Source: Zhongshania aquatica (lineage in GTDB: Bacteria > Pseudomonadota > Gammaproteobacteria > Pseudomonadales > Spongiibacteraceae). From it: 64,000 nt of DNA. Below, one piece after another: positions 7,301 to 16,525 of this stretch. A program made the position numbers and the translations under genes. Numbering within the stretch: position 1 is the stretch's first letter; the number at the start of each line of letters is the position of its first letter. Below the pieces are notes generated by a model. It saw only the letters and a program-made list of their open reading frames with translations. It was not told where the DNA came from and did no database searches. The stretch is taken from positions 1-64,000 of the forward strand of contig NZ_JANZNQ010000012.1 of NCBI RefSeq assembly GCF_027257955.1, given 5' to 3'.

Positions 7301-9156
7301 CCGCTTCCGCCGAACAACTGCACCGAATTGCTCTGGTTGGGAATCCCAATTGCGGTAAAACAGCGCTATTTAATCTACTTACCGGAAGTACTCAGAAGGT
7401 TGCCAACTACGCGGGCGTCACGGTTGAGCGTAAAGAAGGTTTATGCCGTATTTCGGATGAAGTGAGTCTGCAGATTTTGGACTTACCCGGCGCCTATAGT
7501 TTGGACGCAACAAGCCCGGACGAGGCAGTTACCCGTGATGTACTTTGTGGCCAATACAAAGGGGAAGCCCAGCCAGAGCTGATTGTTTGCGTGGTAGACG
7601 CCACTAATTTGCGACTTCATTTGCGTTTTGCGCTGGAGCTGATTGCCCTAGGTCGACCAATGATTGTCGCCGTCAATATGATGGACTCAGCGCAACGCCA
7701 GGGCATTCAGGTCGACACCGCCCGCTTAGCGGAAAAGTTAGGTGTCCCGGTGGTAGAAACTATTGCCGTGCAGCGCCACGGCGCAAATACCTTGTTGGCT
7801 TTGTTACAACAACAAAATTTTTCGGCCGTGCCTGTTCCGTGTGAAGATCAAGGTTTGGAAGCACGATTTCGGCGGGTTCAAGACATTATTGAGTGCTGCG
7901 TTTCCCAGACTGAACAGCCCCAAAACATGGATGATCGTTTAGATGCGGTACTTCTACATCCATTTGCCGGAATGGTCATTTTAGCGGCTATGTTGTTTTT
8001 CATGTTCCAGGCAGTTTTCTCCTGGGCGGAACCGCTGATGGTTGGTATTACCTCCATAGTAAATTCGGCCGGTGCGCTTATCACGGCGCCAATGCCGACG
8101 GATTCCGCGCTGTACAGTTTAGTTAATGACGGTGTTATTGCCGGACTCGGCAATGTGCTGGTGTTCTTGCCGCAGATAATGATTTTGTTTTTGTTTATTC
8201 TTATTTTAGAAGAGTCCGGCTACCTTCCCCGAGCGGCGTATCTGCTCGACAAATTAATGTTCAGTGCTGGCTTGTCTGGTCGCGCCTTTATTCCGCTGCT
8301 ATCGAGTTTCGCCTGTGCTATTCCCGGCATTATGGCGACTCGCAGTATTCAGGATCCACGGGATAGATTGACCACCATTTTAGTGGCCCCTTTGATGACT
8401 TGCTCTGCTCGGCTTCCGGTTTATACATTGCTTATCGCCGCGTTCATTCCCCAGCGTGAGGTGGCGGGGTTGTTTAATTTGCAGGGACTCGTGCTATTTG
8501 CTTTATATTTCTCCGGCATTATCAGCGCGCTGCTGGTCGCTTTTGTGATGAAAGCGCTGCGTAGAAACAAAAGTGATCACGCCCTGTTAATGGAGTTGCC
8601 TGCCTATCGTTTACCTCACGCTAGAGATATCGCCTTGGGTCTTCTGCAACGGGCCAAGATTTTTCTGCGCCGTGTTGGCGGGATTATCTTTGCGTTGACT
8701 GTGCTCCTGTGGCTACTTTGTACTTTTCCGTCCCCGCCAGAAGGTTTTACTGGCGCGGCAATTGATTTCAGTATTGCAGGTCGTCTTGGTCATCTACTCG
8801 CTGTGGTTTTTGAACCCATTGGATTTAATTGGCAAATTTCGGTCGCGCTTATTGTCGGTATGGCGGCAAGAGAAGTGGCGGTATCTGCGTTGGGAACCGT
8901 CTATGCAATGTCGGGCAGTGAGGAGGCGATTACCGAGCAGCTAGGCCAACTGATTGCGCAACAATGGGCTTTGCCTACCGCACTTTCGCTGTTGGCGTGG
9001 TTTGTATTTGCGCCCCAATGCATTTCGACCCTCGCTGTTATCCGTCGCGAGACCAACTCGTGGCGTGTTATGGGGTTTGCGGTGTTTTATCTCTTTGCCT
9101 TGGCGTATTTGGCGTCTTTGGCGACCTATCAAATTGCTACCGCCGTGTTGAACTAG
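7297..9156 (+). CDS. feoB: Ferrous iron transporter FeoB
   Basis: FeoB is the inner-membrane Fe2+ transporter with an N-terminal G-protein domain. The 619-residue product shows G1 GNPNCGKT at 15-22, G3 DLPGAYS near 64 and G4 NMMD near 127. The C-terminal membrane domain follows with two Gate-type regions, including SGRAFIPLLSSFACAIPGIMA (split) and GMAAREVAVSALGT. It is clearly shorter than E. coli FeoB (773 residues), mainly in the segment after the G domain and at the C-terminus, as in other compact FeoBs. It overlaps feoA by 4 bp. Confidence 0.96.
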   Translation: MTASAEQLHRIALVGNPNCGKTALFNLLTGSTQKVANYAGVTVERKEGLCRISDEVSLQILDLPGAYSLDATSPDEAVTRDVLCGQYKGEAQPELIVCVVDATNLRLHLRFALELIALGRPMIVAVNMMDSAQRQGIQVDTARLAEKLGVPVVETIAVQRHGANTLLALLQQQNFSAVPVPCEDQGLEARFRRVQDIIECCVSQTEQPQNMDDRLDAVLLHPFAGMVILAAMLFFMFQAVFSWAEPLMVGITSIVNSAGALITAPMPTDSALYSLVNDGVIAGLGNVLVFLPQIMILFLFILILEESGYLPRAAYLLDKLMFSAGLSGRAFIPLLSSFACAIPGIMATRSIQDPRDRLTTILVAPLMTCSARLPVYTLLIAAFIPQREVAGLFNLQGLVLFALYFSGIISALLVAFVMKALRRNKSDHALLMELPAYRLPHARDIALGLLQRAKIFLRRVGGIIFALTVLLWLLCTFPSPPEGFTGAAIDFSIAGRLGHLLAVVFEPIGFNWQISVALIVGMAAREVAVSALGTVYAMSGSEEAITEQLGQLIAQQWALPTALSLLAWFVFAPQCISTLAVIRRETNSWRVMGFAVFYLFALAYLASLATYQIATAVLN

Positions 9157-9165
9157 GGAGGCTTG

Positions 9166-9471
9166 ATGATATTTGCCACAGTTCAATTTCTGATTATTAC
9201 CGCTTTAGTTTTGCTGAGTCTGTGGATTACACTGCGCAATTATTTCCCCGAGGCCTGCGATTCCCTTTTAGAGAATTTACGCAGAGCTTGTCTTCGCCAT
9301 CGACATATTCGTGGTATGGCATGGCTGATAAAGCGACTTGAGCAGGATAAAACGCGAGTCAGCGTTAACTGCGGTAGTTGTAAAAGCTGCACAGCATGCG
9401 CGCCGTCAGCGCACAGCGAACTCTACGAGCCAGATGTGATTCGTTTTGTCGATCTAGATGTTCAGAAATAA
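9166..9471 (+). CDS. FeoB-associated Cys-rich small membrane protein
   Basis: The 101-residue protein has one N-terminal transmembrane helix (about 3-24), then a basic segment, then a regular C-x2-C-x2-C-x2-C cluster (CGSCKSCTAC). It starts 10 nt after feoB behind GGGAGG, so it is the third gene of the feo operon. It resembles the FeoB-associated/DUF6587-type Cys-rich proteins that replace FeoC in many bacteria. The Cys cluster could bind iron or an Fe-S cluster, which is inference. Confidence 0.75.
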   Translation: MIFATVQFLIITALVLLSLWITLRNYFPEACDSLLENLRRACLRHRHIRGMAWLIKRLEQDKTRVSVNCGSCKSCTACAPSAHSELYEPDVIRFVDLDVQK

Positions 9472-9477
9472 GCTAGC

Positions 9478-10938
9478 TTAGCTTTTCCAATAGGTGGGTG
9501 TCATCACTAAGATGATGGTCATAAATTCCAATCTACCCAGCAACATTCCCACGCTTAGAATCCACTTACTGCTATCGGGCAAGGTAGCGAAGTTACCGGC
9601 GGGGCCGATGATATCGCCCAGACCTGGGCCGACATTCATGAGCGCAGTAGATGCGCCGGTTAGGCTAGTGACTAAATCAAGTCCGCTAAATGCCAGCATT
9701 AAAGTGATAACTACCAATGATAGCAGCATGATGAACACGAAGGTCACCGCAGATAATACAATGCTATCGTCTACCGCTCGACCGTTGTAGTAGCGACGGA
9801 TCATGGCGCGGGGATGCACGGCGCGAACGATACTTTCCTGCATCATCATAAATAATAATTGAAAGCGGAAAATTTTAATGCCACCACTGGTAGAGCCTGA
9901 GCATCCGCCAATAAACATGGCAAAGAAAAACGCGGCAACCGCAAGATTTCCCCATTGAGAATAGTCCCCACTTGCGTAGCCTGTAGTCGTTATTACCGAG
10001 ACTAAGTTGAAGGTGGCATACGTTAAGGCGTGAATAAAGTCGATGCCGGTTTCCGACATTAGGTGCAAGGTAATGATGATACTTATAACAAGTATAGTCA
10101 GCAGGAAGCCGCGGATTTGCTGGTCTCTAAATGCAAGTACATTGCGCTTGATTAGGACGTGAACGTAGATTGCAAAGGGCATTGCACCGAAAATCATAAA
10201 GGTGATCGCTACCCAGTGGCTGCCGAGATCGGCGAATTGCGCAAAGGAACTGTCTGAGGTTGAATAGCCGCCTGTGGATATAGTGGTCATGGCGTGATTC
10301 ACCGCGTGGAAGCTATCCATACCCGTTAACATAAACGCGACGGTACACAGAAAAGTAAGAATGATATACACGTAAATAATCATTGTGACCATGGTGCGCG
10401 AGCGGGGCATGGCTTTGTCTGACCAATCTGATGATTCGGTTTGGAATAGGCGCATACCACCGACTTTAAGAAAGGGCAGAATCGCGACGGCCATACCGAT
10501 AACGCCGAGGCCACCGATCCATTGCAGCATAGAGCGCCATACCAAAACGTCATGCGCCATGGTATCTAGGCCGGTAAGTACAGTTGAGCCGGTGGTGGTA
10601 AGGCCAGACACAGATTCAAAAACAGCGTCGGTAAAGCCGCAAAATCCGGGGATTAATAAAAAAGGTAGTGCGCCTGTTAAGGAAATTAATACCCACGAAG
10701 TTGTAGTGATTAAAAACATTTGTCGTGGGGTAAGCATATTAATGCGATGTGACCGCGACAATAGCCATCCCCCAGCAGCCAGTCCAACCGTTAGCGCAAT
10801 TGAATTGCTAAAAGCGGCGGTATTGCCGGTGTGATAAATGACTGCCATGAGTAATGGCACTGTCATCATTAGGCCAAAAACCAGCAGTATTAAACTGCAA
10901 ACTTTTAGAACCGGTTTGATGAGGGTGAACTGGGTCAT
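9478..10938 (-). CDS. trkH: Trk-type potassium uptake membrane subunit
   Basis: TrkH is the membrane channel subunit of the Trk K+ uptake system and works with cytoplasmic TrkA, which is not in this window. The 486-residue product carries the four P-loop glycine motifs: TTTGST, STGGYST, TTTGYASGD and VGPGLGD. The frame stays open 126 nt further upstream, but that extension overlaps the DUF502 gene, so the ATG at 10938 (MTQFTLIKP) is preferred. The last gene of a minus-strand run; its end lies 6 bp from the 3' end of the feo operon. Confidence 0.93.
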   Translation of the reverse strand: MTQFTLIKPVLKVCSLILLVFGLMMTVPLLMAVIYHTGNTAAFSNSIALTVGLAAGGWLLSRSHRINMLTPRQMFLITTTSWVLISLTGALPFLLIPGFCGFTDAVFESVSGLTTTGSTVLTGLDTMAHDVLVWRSMLQWIGGLGVIGMAVAILPFLKVGGMRLFQTESSDWSDKAMPRSRTMVTMIIYVYIILTFLCTVAFMLTGMDSFHAVNHAMTTISTGGYSTSDSSFAQFADLGSHWVAITFMIFGAMPFAIYVHVLIKRNVLAFRDQQIRGFLLTILVISIIITLHLMSETGIDFIHALTYATFNLVSVITTTGYASGDYSQWGNLAVAAFFFAMFIGGCSGSTSGGIKIFRFQLLFMMMQESIVRAVHPRAMIRRYYNGRAVDDSIVLSAVTFVFIMLLSLVVITLMLAFSGLDLVTSLTGASTALMNVGPGLGDIIGPAGNFATLPDSSKWILSVGMLLGRLEFMTIILVMTPTYWKS

Positions 10939-10987
10939 TTGTTTAGTCGCTATCTTGAATATGAGGTTCTGATTTACCCGGCAGACT

Positions 10988-11611
10988 TCACTTTGCCGAC
11001 GGCGTGATAATACCGAGTTCGGCTGAGCCAGCTCCACAGGAAATAATTGATTTAAAGGCGGCATCGAGTTTTATGTCGGGGCGCGGCTCAACGCATTCCG
11101 GCGGCAGATGATACACAAATCCAGAGGTGGGGTTTGGTCCGGTGGGCACAAATACCGTAAACCAACCATTGCTGTGACGACTTGTGATAATGGCGGTCGC
11201 CCTAGCGGGGCTTTGCGTGCCATACAGCTGCACTACTGCGGCCTCGCCTTTGGTAAAGGGGGAGTTGCTATTCGCTCCAAACATTTGTTGAATGATGTCG
11301 CGAATTAATCGATAACCCGGCGCGAAACGCGCCAAGTGGGCATCGATAAAGTTCTGTATCCAGCGACCGGCGCTTGTCGCAACGATAGTGCCAACCATAA
11401 AGCATGAAAAAAGAATAAGTGCGATAACTAGCACGTCTATAGCGAGCGGCGGTGCACCTGTTAGTCTCACCAGTGGTCCAGTTAAGGGCGCGATTAGCGA
11501 TTGCACACTGTTGACGGCCCAGCGGAGGCCGAGCAATAAAATGATGATCGGTGCAATAACGAGAACGCCACCAATAAAGGACTGACTAATAAAATGCTTA
11601 AGTTTTTTCAT
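10988..11611 (-). CDS. DUF502 family membrane protein
   Basis: The 207-residue product has two N-terminal transmembrane segments (about 10-32 and 58-80), then the DUF502 soluble domain with YRLIRDIIQQMFG and FTVFVPTGPNPTSGFVYHLP. The function is unknown. It sits 49 bp upstream of trkH and about 88 bp downstream of the VWA gene, so co-transcription with trkH is likely. Confidence 0.85.
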   Translation of the reverse strand: MKKLKHFISQSFIGGVLVIAPIIILLLGLRWAVNSVQSLIAPLTGPLVRLTGAPPLAIDVLVIALILFSCFMVGTIVATSAGRWIQNFIDAHLARFAPGYRLIRDIIQQMFGANSNSPFTKGEAAVVQLYGTQSPARATAIITSRHSNGWFTVFVPTGPNPTSGFVYHLPPECVEPRPDIKLDAAFKSIISCGAGSAELGIITPSAK

Positions 11612-11699
11612 GATGATCCGAGCTAATCATGGTTTGCCGCTATAGTAACGAGTTTGAGTGATAAGGATACTGTAATTCGTATGAATTTATATGCGTCCT

Positions 11700-13079
11700 C
11701 TAACGCAGTAGGCTTAGGAGTTGATCGAGTAGCCGTTCTAGTTTTCGCAGTGAGCCGCATTCTGCCACATAGTGGCAGGCGCTTTGATAGCGACGAATTT
11801 CTGAGTCGCCAGTATTCCAGCTGTAGTGCGATTCTGGATTAAACCAAAGCACTAATCTTGCGCGGTGATAAATACTGCGCAGTGCATCTATTCCGGTGTT
11901 GCCGCCATTGCCGCGGCCGTCGCCAAGAATAATGACGCAACTGCGTCGATTGAGTTTGTCTTCGACAAGGTCTTTAAAGCTAGTGAGCGCCGCGCCGTAG
12001 TCGCTGCCACCCATGCCGTGGCGCTGCTGGATGATGGCCATGGCGTCATCGGCGGAATACTGTTTAAAGAGATCGGTAACTTCAATACTTTCTCCGCAAA
12101 ATACAAAGCTGCGGGTGTTTGGCAAGACATCGCTCAGCGCTTGTACAAAAAGGAGTAGCACTCGTGACCAAGCGCTGACCGAACCGCTAATGTCGCAAAG
12201 TACAAAAATTTCACTTTTGTCTTTGCGGGTGGTTTTCCAAAAGCGGTGAAAGGGAATACCGCCATAGGCAATGTTGCGGCGCAGGGTTTTACCCAAATCA
12301 AGCTTGCCGCGATTGGCGCGTTTATGGCGCTGGCGATGCCGAGAGGCAAGCTTTTTAGCGAGTTTGCGAATAAGCGGCGGCAGACGTTCGCGGTGGTAGT
12401 GTTCCATTGCCGACAGCGAACTGTCTTTTAGGTTTGTTTCACGAAGACTGTTAATGGCGGCATCGTTATTTAACAGCAGTTGTCGGTCGATGATTTCTTT
12501 GATCGCTGCAATTCGACTATCACGCAATTGCGTTAAAAGGTGGGCTTGCTCATTGTCACCGGCATCCTGACGTTGTTGGATTTCACTGAGTGCCTGCTCG
12601 TCATTCAGCGCATTTAACATCTTGCGCCGATAGACGCCACGCTGTGTTCGAAATTGTATATTTTCTAGGCCAACCTCGGCTGCCGCCTGCATGACGTCGC
12701 TGAAGGTGTTATCCCGCTGTCCGCCATTGCCGCCACCACCTGAGCCTTGCCCGTAGCCCCCAGCGTCGCCTTGTCCCGGCCCCTCGTCAGAATCCGCCGG
12801 TGATTCATCGCTAGCGTCGGCTCCTGCATTTTGCGGAGCTAACTCTTGTTGAACGTTTGCGCTCGCCTGAACCCGGAAGAAACGATCGAAACAGTCTACA
12901 AAGCGCTCGTGGTCGTCTACTGTTTTAGCGAGGCAGCTTGCCAGTCCGTCTTGTAAAAGTCGGGGTTCGCTATAGCCCAATGTCGCCACGACGCGCATGG
13001 CGTCTAGGGTTTCCGCGGTGGATATTGCTAAGCCGTTGTTCCGCAGATGGCGAATAAATTGCAGTAGCGTTTCATCCAC
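11700..13079 (-). CDS. CoxE-like VWA-domain protein
   Basis: The 459-residue cytoplasmic protein has an N-terminal helical domain and a low-complexity Gly/Asp linker (about 85-122). A basic segment (about 240-268) precedes a C-terminal von Willebrand A domain with MIDAS motif DISGS at 296-300, a later GGSDYG and GDGRGN. CoxE-type proteins pair with MoxR AAA+ ATPases in metalloenzyme maturation, for example CoxD/CoxE for Mo-Cu CO dehydrogenase. The MoxR gene lies 5 bp upstream, so the pair surely forms one system. The client is unknown. Confidence 0.85.
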   Translation of the reverse strand: MDETLLQFIRHLRNNGLAISTAETLDAMRVVATLGYSEPRLLQDGLASCLAKTVDDHERFVDCFDRFFRVQASANVQQELAPQNAGADASDESPADSDEGPGQGDAGGYGQGSGGGGNGGQRDNTFSDVMQAAAEVGLENIQFRTQRGVYRRKMLNALNDEQALSEIQQRQDAGDNEQAHLLTQLRDSRIAAIKEIIDRQLLLNNDAAINSLRETNLKDSSLSAMEHYHRERLPPLIRKLAKKLASRHRQRHKRANRGKLDLGKTLRRNIAYGGIPFHRFWKTTRKDKSEIFVLCDISGSVSAWSRVLLLFVQALSDVLPNTRSFVFCGESIEVTDLFKQYSADDAMAIIQQRHGMGGSDYGAALTSFKDLVEDKLNRRSCVIILGDGRGNGGNTGIDALRSIYHRARLVLWFNPESHYSWNTGDSEIRRYQSACHYVAECGSLRKLERLLDQLLSLLR

Positions 13080-13084
13080 GGCGA

Positions 13085-14017
13085 TTAGTGATCACTATTC
13101 GCGCGCTTGATAAGGCCGTGTAGTTCAGGGCTGACCATTGCGATGTCTTCTTCGTACTTGAGCAGTACATTGAGGGTGCTTTCAACCAATTCCCGCGACA
13201 GACTGTTGCAGTGCAGGAGCAGCAGACTGCGCGCCCAATCAATGGTTTCGCTTATTGCGGGTTGTTTTTTTAAATCCAGGTCGCGAACGGCATGCACAAA
13301 ATTTACTAGCTGCCGACGTAACTCGTCTGGTACTGCAGGCACTCTGCTTTGTACAATTTTGCTTTCTAATTTTGCTTCCGGGAAGGGAATGTACAAATGC
13401 AGACAGCGGCGTTTAAGGGCATCGCTCAGGTCCCGGGTGTTGTTACTGGTTAATATCACCAAGGGTTTGTGGGTTGCTCTTAGTGTGCCAATTTCTGGCA
13501 GAGTGACACTAAAGTCGGCAAGAATTTCTAACAGAAGCGATTCGAACTCGTAGTCGGCTTTGTCTATTTCGTCGATGAGTAATACGGCACCGTCGTTACT
13601 TTGCAGCGCTTTTAACAAGGGGCGGGGTTCTAAAAATCGCTCTGAGTAAAAGATGTCGTCAAAATTATGAAGTCGCTCCACCGCATTCGCTAAGCCCTCG
13701 GTACCATCGAGGATGTTGTGGAGCTGTTCTTTTAATACTTGCACATAAAGGAGCTGTTTGCTGTATTTCCAGTCGTAGAGTGCTTTGCTTTCGTCCAGAC
13801 CTTCATAACATTGCAGACGGAAAAGAGGTTTCGCTAACATTGCAGCTGTCGCATTGGCGAGTTCGGTTTTACCAACGCCCGGCGGCCCTTCAATAAGAAT
13901 GGGGCGCTCTAATTGTTGTGCAATATAAAGTGTCGTCGCAATAGCTGAGCTCGCGATGTATCCCTGTTCGGCGAGCCTATCGATTAGCTGGGCTATGTCG
14001 TTGCTGGCATCAGTCAT
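13085..14017 (-). CDS. MoxR-family AAA+ ATPase
   Basis: The 310-residue ATPase has Walker A GPPGVGKT at 44-51, Walker B LLIDEID at 146-152, a sensor-1 TSNNTRDLSDALKRRC segment and a helical lid. MoxR ATPases act as chaperones that insert cofactors or activate complexes, partnered with VWA proteins. The VWA partner follows 5 bp downstream, the cupin gene ends 23 bp upstream, and moaA is one gene further. The arrangement suggests an operon moaA-cupin-moxR-VWA. Confidence 0.92.
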   Translation of the reverse strand: MTDASNDIAQLIDRLAEQGYIASSAIATTLYIAQQLERPILIEGPPGVGKTELANATAAMLAKPLFRLQCYEGLDESKALYDWKYSKQLLYVQVLKEQLHNILDGTEGLANAVERLHNFDDIFYSERFLEPRPLLKALQSNDGAVLLIDEIDKADYEFESLLLEILADFSVTLPEIGTLRATHKPLVILTSNNTRDLSDALKRRCLHLYIPFPEAKLESKIVQSRVPAVPDELRRQLVNFVHAVRDLDLKKQPAISETIDWARSLLLLHCNSLSRELVESTLNVLLKYEEDIAMVSPELHGLIKRANSDH

Positions 14018-14040
14018 AAGTAGTCCGAAAAATCAGTAAA

Positions 14041-14529
14041 TTAGCGAGATATAAGATGCTTTAGCGCCGGCCAGTGCTGTAAATAGTGTTGCTGAATATG
14101 GCTGGCGTCGGCGAGTTCGTGGTCATCAAAATCAAAACCTGGGCAAACGGCTTCAGAGATTAAGCTATGATTGCCATGTAATAGCTCAGAAGCTTTCCAG
14201 TAGCCGCCCGGCACTAGCATTTGAAGCTGTTGTCCGGCGGCTAAATCCGGGCCCATTACCACGCGTTCTAGATTTCCAGCAGGTGATAGCAGTGTGTAAT
14301 GAACTGGGCTGCCGTGCTGCCAAAAATGCAGAATATCAGAACGGTTTCGGTGCAGATGGCCGACGGGGCTTTCTTTATTAAGAAGGTAGAAAATTGACGA
14401 CATTGCCGCACGCGTGTTGCTTTTATGGGATGAGGTGAAGGTTCTACAAAAGTAGCCACCTTCAAGATGGGGCTCTAGATTGAGCCGCTTGATTAGTTCA
14501 TCGCTGCTGGTGATCTTCGCGTTAGACAT
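14041..14529 (-). CDS. DUF985 family cupin protein
   Basis: The 162-residue protein has the DUF985 cupin pattern: LEPHLEGGYFCRTF near the N-terminus, GHLHRNRSDILHFWQHG in the middle and the C-terminal PGFDFDDHELAD. His residues of the HLHRNRSDILHFW segment suggest a metal site in a beta-barrel. No reaction is established for the family. It lies 11 bp after moaA and 23 bp before the MoxR gene, on the same strand. Confidence 0.85.
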   Translation of the reverse strand: MSNAKITSSDELIKRLNLEPHLEGGYFCRTFTSSHKSNTRAAMSSIFYLLNKESPVGHLHRNRSDILHFWQHGSPVHYTLLSPAGNLERVVMGPDLAAGQQLQMLVPGGYWKASELLHGNHSLISEAVCPGFDFDDHELADASHIQQHYLQHWPALKHLISR

Positions 14530-14540
14530 GGCGTGTTGTG

Positions 14541-15542
14541 TTAGCCGCCGGTGGTGTTCATAAACCGGACGATCTGTGGTTCGTCATCCAGTGAAAAATG
14601 ATGACGCTCAGGTTTGAGGTCCATGGCCTTGATGATGGCCTCACGTAATTTTTGATCATCTCCGGGATAGCGGTCTACGATCTCTTTCAAGCTGACCGAG
14701 TGTTCATTGCCAAGACAGAGCAGCAGACGACCTTCTACAGTTAGGCGCACTCGATTGCATAAATGGCAGAAGTTGTTGCTATGGGGCGAAATAAATCCGA
14801 TCCGCGAGGTGCTATCACTCATGCGATAGTAGCGCGACGGCCCACCGGTATTTTCGGTAGTCGGGGTAAGGGCGTAGCGAGATTCTATTTTGCTGCGAAT
14901 TTGCTCGCTGCTGATAAAACTCAGTGCTCGATCGTGTTCGCTAATATTGCCTAGTGGCATTTCTTCTATAAAACTAATGTCGATATGCTTATCGCGGACA
15001 TAATCGATTAAATCTAAAATTTCGTCGTCGTTCCGTCCTTTTAGGATCACAGCGTTAAGCTTTAGGCGTTGAAATCCGGCGTCACGAGCGGCGTCGATAC
15101 CGGTTAATACTTTTTTTAGTTCACCAAATCGGGTTAATTCTTTAAAGCGATCTGGCTGTAGGCTGTCTAGGCTGATGTTGATGCCAGTTAGGCCGGCGGC
15201 TTTTAGCGGTGCGGCGAACTTGTCGAGTTGCGCGCCATTAGTGGTGAGGTGCAGTTGTTCTAGCTGCTCTAGTTGGCCTAGGCGCTCGACCAATGCCATC
15301 ACATTTTTGCGGACCAAGGGCTCTCCGCCGGTCAGGCGAATTTTTTTTACCCCCAAGTGCACGAAACTACTAGCGATGTCGTACAACTGCTCTAAAGTGA
15401 GAATTTGCGCGCGGGGCAAAAAGGTCATATCTTCCGACATGCAATACACGCAGCGGAAGTCGCAGCGGTCGGTGACCGATAGTCGCAGGTATTCAACCCC
15501 GCGACCAAAGCGGTCTTGTAGTGGCGTGTCGGTGTTTATCAT
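14541..15542 (-). CDS. moaA: GTP 3',8-cyclase
   Basis: MoaA is a radical SAM enzyme catalysing the first step of molybdenum cofactor synthesis, GTP to 3',8-cyclo-7,8-dihydro-GTP. The 333-residue product has the N-terminal SAM cluster motif C27-x3-C31-x2-C34 (CDFRCVYC). The C-terminal cluster CHLCNRVR...CLGNE is present, as is the essential C-terminal Gly-Gly. No moaC, moaD, moaE or moeA is nearby. It is probably the first gene of a run with the cupin, MoxR and VWA genes. Confidence 0.96.
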   Translation of the reverse strand: MINTDTPLQDRFGRGVEYLRLSVTDRCDFRCVYCMSEDMTFLPRAQILTLEQLYDIASSFVHLGVKKIRLTGGEPLVRKNVMALVERLGQLEQLEQLHLTTNGAQLDKFAAPLKAAGLTGINISLDSLQPDRFKELTRFGELKKVLTGIDAARDAGFQRLKLNAVILKGRNDDEILDLIDYVRDKHIDISFIEEMPLGNISEHDRALSFISSEQIRSKIESRYALTPTTENTGGPSRYYRMSDSTSRIGFISPHSNNFCHLCNRVRLTVEGRLLLCLGNEHSVSLKEIVDRYPGDDQKLREAIIKAMDLKPERHHFSLDDEPQIVRFMNTTGG

Positions 15543-15660
15543 GGCTTGGATGTTATCACATGTGATGAAGTCAGGCTGCGGTGCTAAGTGTTTGTTTTAC
15601 GGTTACAACGGGCTGTAACATTACAATAACGGATTTTTAATTTAGTCTCAGGGGCGACAA

Positions 15661-16296
15661 ATGAAACTTTTCAATACTTTAGCGTTAATTTCAGTCTGTG
15701 CCGCGCTGCCGGTGTATGCGGCGGGTAGTGCAGCAAATGCTAATAATTCAGCACAGGCGCCGCAAAATCAGGCTCAGGCAAAAACCAATACTAGTGCGGG
15801 GGTGCAGTCAGGCGGCATTTATGACCGTCACGGTCGGCCAGTGACAGCAATGGAAGTCGGAAAAGCCCGTGCCGCTGAAGCTGCGGTCAAAAAAGCGGGT
15901 GTCGCGCCAGATTCTACCGAAGCCGCGATGATTCGTATCAGCGCTGGGCAGTCTCCAGAAACCGCCTACGAACCCTTTGACGGCATCTACGACGCCCAAG
16001 GAAACCGTATTAGTAGTAAACAGGCGGCAGAGGAGCTGGCGGTTGAGGAGGTTGTACGTCGCAGTGGTGCCGAGCCGGGTTCTGAGCGTGAAGCGATCAT
16101 TCGTGCCGCCGCAGGTGGTGAAACTGAAACCGAGGCGGGGGATGAAGTTGATGGCCCGACAATGGAGGAGGTGGCAAAAGAGATTGCTGTGCAGCAAGCT
16201 ATTCTTCGTACTGGTGTGCAGCCAGGATCGGCTAACGAATCACTAATTCGTATGGGCGCGGATGTGATGATGGAACGGTATAAAAGCTGGAAGTAA
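15661..16296 (+). CDS. Exported protein with a threefold internal repeat
   Basis: A signal peptide (about 1-21, cleavage near YAA-GS) precedes a Gln/Asn/Ala-rich spacer. Three related repeats follow at about 62-106, 108-152 and 165-200. The first two start GIYD-x-GxR/P, and all share an amphipathic helix ending in the pattern (V/A)xxxG(V/A)xPxS...(I/L)IR. The 211-residue protein is acidic and presumably periplasmic. I do not recognise a family. It is monocistronic and followed by an 11-bp hairpin. Confidence 0.8.
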   Translation: MKLFNTLALISVCAALPVYAAGSAANANNSAQAPQNQAQAKTNTSAGVQSGGIYDRHGRPVTAMEVGKARAAEAAVKKAGVAPDSTEAAMIRISAGQSPETAYEPFDGIYDAQGNRISSKQAAEELAVEEVVRRSGAEPGSEREAIIRAAAGGETETEAGDEVDGPTMEEVAKEIAVQQAILRTGVQPGSANESLIRMGADVMMERYKSWK

Positions 16297-16304
16297 TGCC
16301 CCTT

Positions 16305-16331
16305 GTGTGGCGATCTCTCGGATCGCCACAC
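16305..16331 (+). terminator. Hairpin after the repeat-protein gene
   Basis: A perfect 11-bp stem, 16305-16315/16321-16331 (GTGTGGCGATC with its complement), has a 5-nt loop and starts 9 nt after the stop codon. There is no T-tract, so it may act as an mRNA-stabilising 3' hairpin rather than an intrinsic terminator. Confidence 0.55.
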
Positions 16332-16525
16332 CTATATAACAATAAGTCGTACCACTAAATTTGGCGTTTTTTGCCAGTTTCCTGTCTCATTTTGTCATTG
16401 TCTCTGCAGTTTCAAAGAGTAAAGTGTGGGGCAATTCTGGGGTTCTGTTCGCAGGATCTGCTACACCGTACTGAGGTCTGACTTTTTAGCAATAGCGCCA
16501 GACCGGTTCAGCCAAGGACGAGATC

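Noticed and set aside
10939-11064. 42-residue N-terminal extension of TrkH
   Set aside because: It overlaps the DUF502 gene, is not hydrophobic like TrkH, and the family starts at the internal Met.
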